The notes under the pieces are model-generated. The model was not told the origin of the DNA, did not search any database, and was given only the letters and a program-made list of their open reading frames with translations. From an uncultured Flavobacterium sp. (GTDB lineage: Bacteria > Bacteroidota > Bacteroidia > Flavobacteriales > Flavobacteriaceae): 42,310 nucleotides of DNA. Location of the stretch: the NCBI RefSeq assembly GCF_937967675.1, contig NZ_CALBSN010000035.1, positions 1 through 42,310 on the forward strand, in the 5' to 3' direction. Position numbers and translations under genes: made by a program. Shown here one piece after another: positions 40,873-42,310 of the stretch (position 1 is its first letter; each line of letters starts with the position of its first letter).

Positions 40873-42209
40873 TGAGTTGGCAAAAAGTAAAATTAGGGCA
40901 ATTTCTCAAAAATCGTAAAGGACGTTATAAGCCAAAAGATCCTGCTATTCAAGGTTTAAAGCGAATTGAAAAAATTGATTTTTCAGGAACAATTTATTTA
41001 TCTGATAAAGTATCGAATACAGATATGATATTAGTTAAAAAAGGAGATTTGGTAATTTCTGGTATCAATGTTGAAAAAGGAGCAATGAATATTTATCAAG
41101 GTGAAGAAGATGTAGTTGCTACAATTCATTATTCTTCATATGAATTTGATGAAAAGCAAATTGATATTGATTTTTTAACCAATTTTTTAAAAAGTTTAGA
41201 GTTTAAAAAAGCTTTAAAAGAACAAGTTCCAGGTGGTATAAAAACGGAAATTAAACCAAAACATATTCTTCCTTTAGAAGTTGAAATACCAACTGATATT
41301 GAAGAACAAAGAAAGGTTGTTAAGAAGTTAAATGAAAATAATTCAATAATTGAAGATGTTTCATCCGAACTCACCCACCAACTCGACCTAATAAAACAAT
41401 TGCGTCAGGCATTTTTGCGTGAAGCGATGCAGGGAAAACTCCTCACGCCTGTCACTTCGAGCGGAGTCGAGAAGCAAGAAACAGGACATGACTTGTTAGC
41501 CAAAATAAAAGCCGAGAAAGCCCAATTAATAGCAGAGAAAAAACTCAAAAAAGAAAAAGAGTTACCACCAATTACAAATGATGAAATTCCTTTTGAAATT
41601 CCGGAGCATTGGGCTTGGTGTAGGTTGGGGGAGATTTCAAATTTTATTTCAGGAACTAATTTTAACAGTAGTGATTTTAAAAAAGGGGAAGGTGTTAAAT
41701 GTATAAAAATAACCAATGCTGGGGTTGGAGAGCTTATTGAAACTGATGATGTTTTGCCATATAATTTTATTGAGAAATATTCAAATTATATTGTTTATCA
41801 AGGTGATTTAATTCTTGCCTTAACACGTCCATACATAGCAGAAGGTTTGAAAATCAGTAAATGTAATAATGTTTACAATAATTCTTTATTAAATCAACGT
41901 GTCGCTTTAATAAGAAATTATCCGGCTATCTCAAATGAATATATTTATAAATATTTACGCTCCGATTATGTCTTAAATAAATATAAATCAATGTTTGAGG
42001 GTAAAGGGCAGCAACCGAATTTAAAAAAAGAGGATGTTACAGAATTATTATTCCCACTTCCACCGCTACACGAGCAAGAACAAATTGTGGCTAAGTTAGC
42101 CGAGTTAATGGCGTTTTGTGATGGGTTGGAGCAGAGTATTAAGGAAAGTCAAGGGTATAATGAAAAGTTGTTGCAACAGGTGCTTAGGGAGGCGTTGCAG
42201 CCGCAGTGA
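40872..42209 (+). CDS. hsdS: Type I restriction-modification specificity (S) subunit
   Basis: 445 residues. Two target-recognition domains (about 1-145 and 238-390) are each followed by a conserved helix: LRQAFLREAMQGKL (about 177-190) and the C-terminal LLQQVLREALQPQ. The domains read the two halves of the split target. Directly after the central helix, residues 194-201 (VTSSGVEK) are encoded by a 24-bp dispersed-type repeat. TRD1 is short and unlike TRD2, consistent with domain shuffling. The start overlaps the hsdM stop by one base. The target sequence cannot be predicted from this sequence alone. Confidence 0.93.
   Translation: MSWQKVKLGQFLKNRKGRYKPKDPAIQGLKRIEKIDFSGTIYLSDKVSNTDMILVKKGDLVISGINVEKGAMNIYQGEEDVVATIHYSSYEFDEKQIDIDFLTNFLKSLEFKKALKEQVPGGIKTEIKPKHILPLEVEIPTDIEEQRKVVKKLNENNSIIEDVSSELTHQLDLIKQLRQAFLREAMQGKLLTPVTSSGVEKQETGHDLLAKIKAEKAQLIAEKKLKKEKELPPITNDEIPFEIPEHWAWCRLGEISNFISGTNFNSSDFKKGEGVKCIKITNAGVGELIETDDVLPYNFIEKYSNYIVYQGDLILALTRPYIAEGLKISKCNNVYNNSLLNQRVALIRNYPAISNEYIYKYLRSDYVLNKYKSMFEGKGQQPNLKKEDVTELLFPLPPLHEQEQIVAKLAELMAFCDGLEQSIKESQGYNEKLLQQVLREALQPQ
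41451..41474. repeat. Dispersed-type repeat inside hsdS
   Basis: GTCACTTCGAGCGGAGTCGA followed by GAAG, 24 bp. From memory this sequence type (CTTCGACTCCGCTCGAAG on the other strand) is common between genes in Bacteroidota. Here it is read in frame between the central helix and the linker to TRD2. Confidence 0.7.
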
Positions 42210-42310
42210 CAAGTCGCGTCTTGTCCATTATGTCGTTTTGAGAAGGTCGAAACAAAATAAATAGCAATGGGTTTTAACCCGTTGGGATATAATGAAAAGT
42301 TGTTGCAACA
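42156..42310 (+). repeat. 23-bp direct repeat, 132-bp period, at the 3' end of hsdS and the window edge
   Basis: Bases 42156-42178 (TATAATGAAAAGTTGTTG then CAACA) recur identically at 42288-42310, where the window ends, so the true length is unknown. Between them lie a GACAAG/CTTGTC hairpin (42208-42225) that overlaps the hsdS stop and a palindrome CAATGGGTTTTAACCCGTTG (42265-42284). An ATG at 42267 opens a frame MGFNPLGYNEKLLQQ that re-encodes the hsdS tail. Confidence 0.75.

Noticed and set aside
42220..42252. Another copy of the CTTCGA-type dispersed repeat after hsdS
   Set aside because: The resemblance (GTCGTTTTGAGAAGGTCGAA) is too loose to separate from chance.

Overview
The window is a 42.3 kb stretch of low-GC bacterial chromosome, almost certainly from a Flavobacterium-like member of the Flavobacteriaceae (Bacteroidota). 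The evidence is the SusC/SusD pair, a Porin_10-type outer-membrane protein, bS21 with a lone strong Shine-Dalgarno site, and many promoters of the phylum-specific form TTTG-N18-20-TAnnTTTG. A-rich leaders without Shine-Dalgarno sites precede nearly every other gene.

Region 1 (1-10.7 kb, minus strand) is the transcription/translation superoperon. Read 5' to 3' it is tRNA-Thr(TGT), tRNA-Tyr(GTA), tRNA-Thr(GGT), tuf, terminator, tRNA-Trp(CCA), secE, nusG, rplK, rplA, rplJ, rplL, a large hairpin, rpoB and rpoC, the last cut by the window edge. A consensus promoter at 10662-10692 drives it. Region 2 (10.7-12.3 kb, minus) holds rpsU, a XerC/D-type recombinase and hpf. Region 3 (12.3-19.5 kb, minus) is mostly housekeeping: an acyl-CoA dehydrogenase, a helix-hairpin-helix membrane protein, an NSS-family transporter with a 51-residue partner protein (14451-14606), a PspC-like protein, a DUF2851 protein and a CBS-domain PLP enzyme.

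Region 4 (19.5-28.1 kb, minus) is outer-membrane business: a SusC/SusD nutrient-uptake pair followed by two surface-type lipoproteins, then a putative porin. Region 5 (28.3-35.8 kb) has rnhB (+), lipB (-), lysS (+), two small exported proteins (+), hemL and a LysM glucosaminidase (-), and a D-cysteine desulfhydrase/ACC-deaminase-like enzyme (-).

Region 6 (35.9-42.3 kb, plus) is accessory: a complete type I restriction-modification operon, hsdR-hsdM-hsdS. A full-length REP-associated tyrosine transposase (RAYT) gene and its nested palindromes sit between hsdR and hsdM, and a 22-bp iterated array lies upstream.

The strongest unexplained theme is repeat DNA. Palindromic or heptameric repeat sequences appear to have been inserted in frame inside three genes (rnhB, lipB, hsdS). 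Heptamer tracts also lie in two intergenic spaces, an 11-bp tandem repeat lies between rnhB and lipB, and a likely structured RNA lies upstream of lysS. A second theme is compact transcription signals: promoters placed so that their transcripts would start inside the upstream gene's terminator hairpin and so lack its 5' arm. Gene functions come from motif recognition by eye; no database search was possible.
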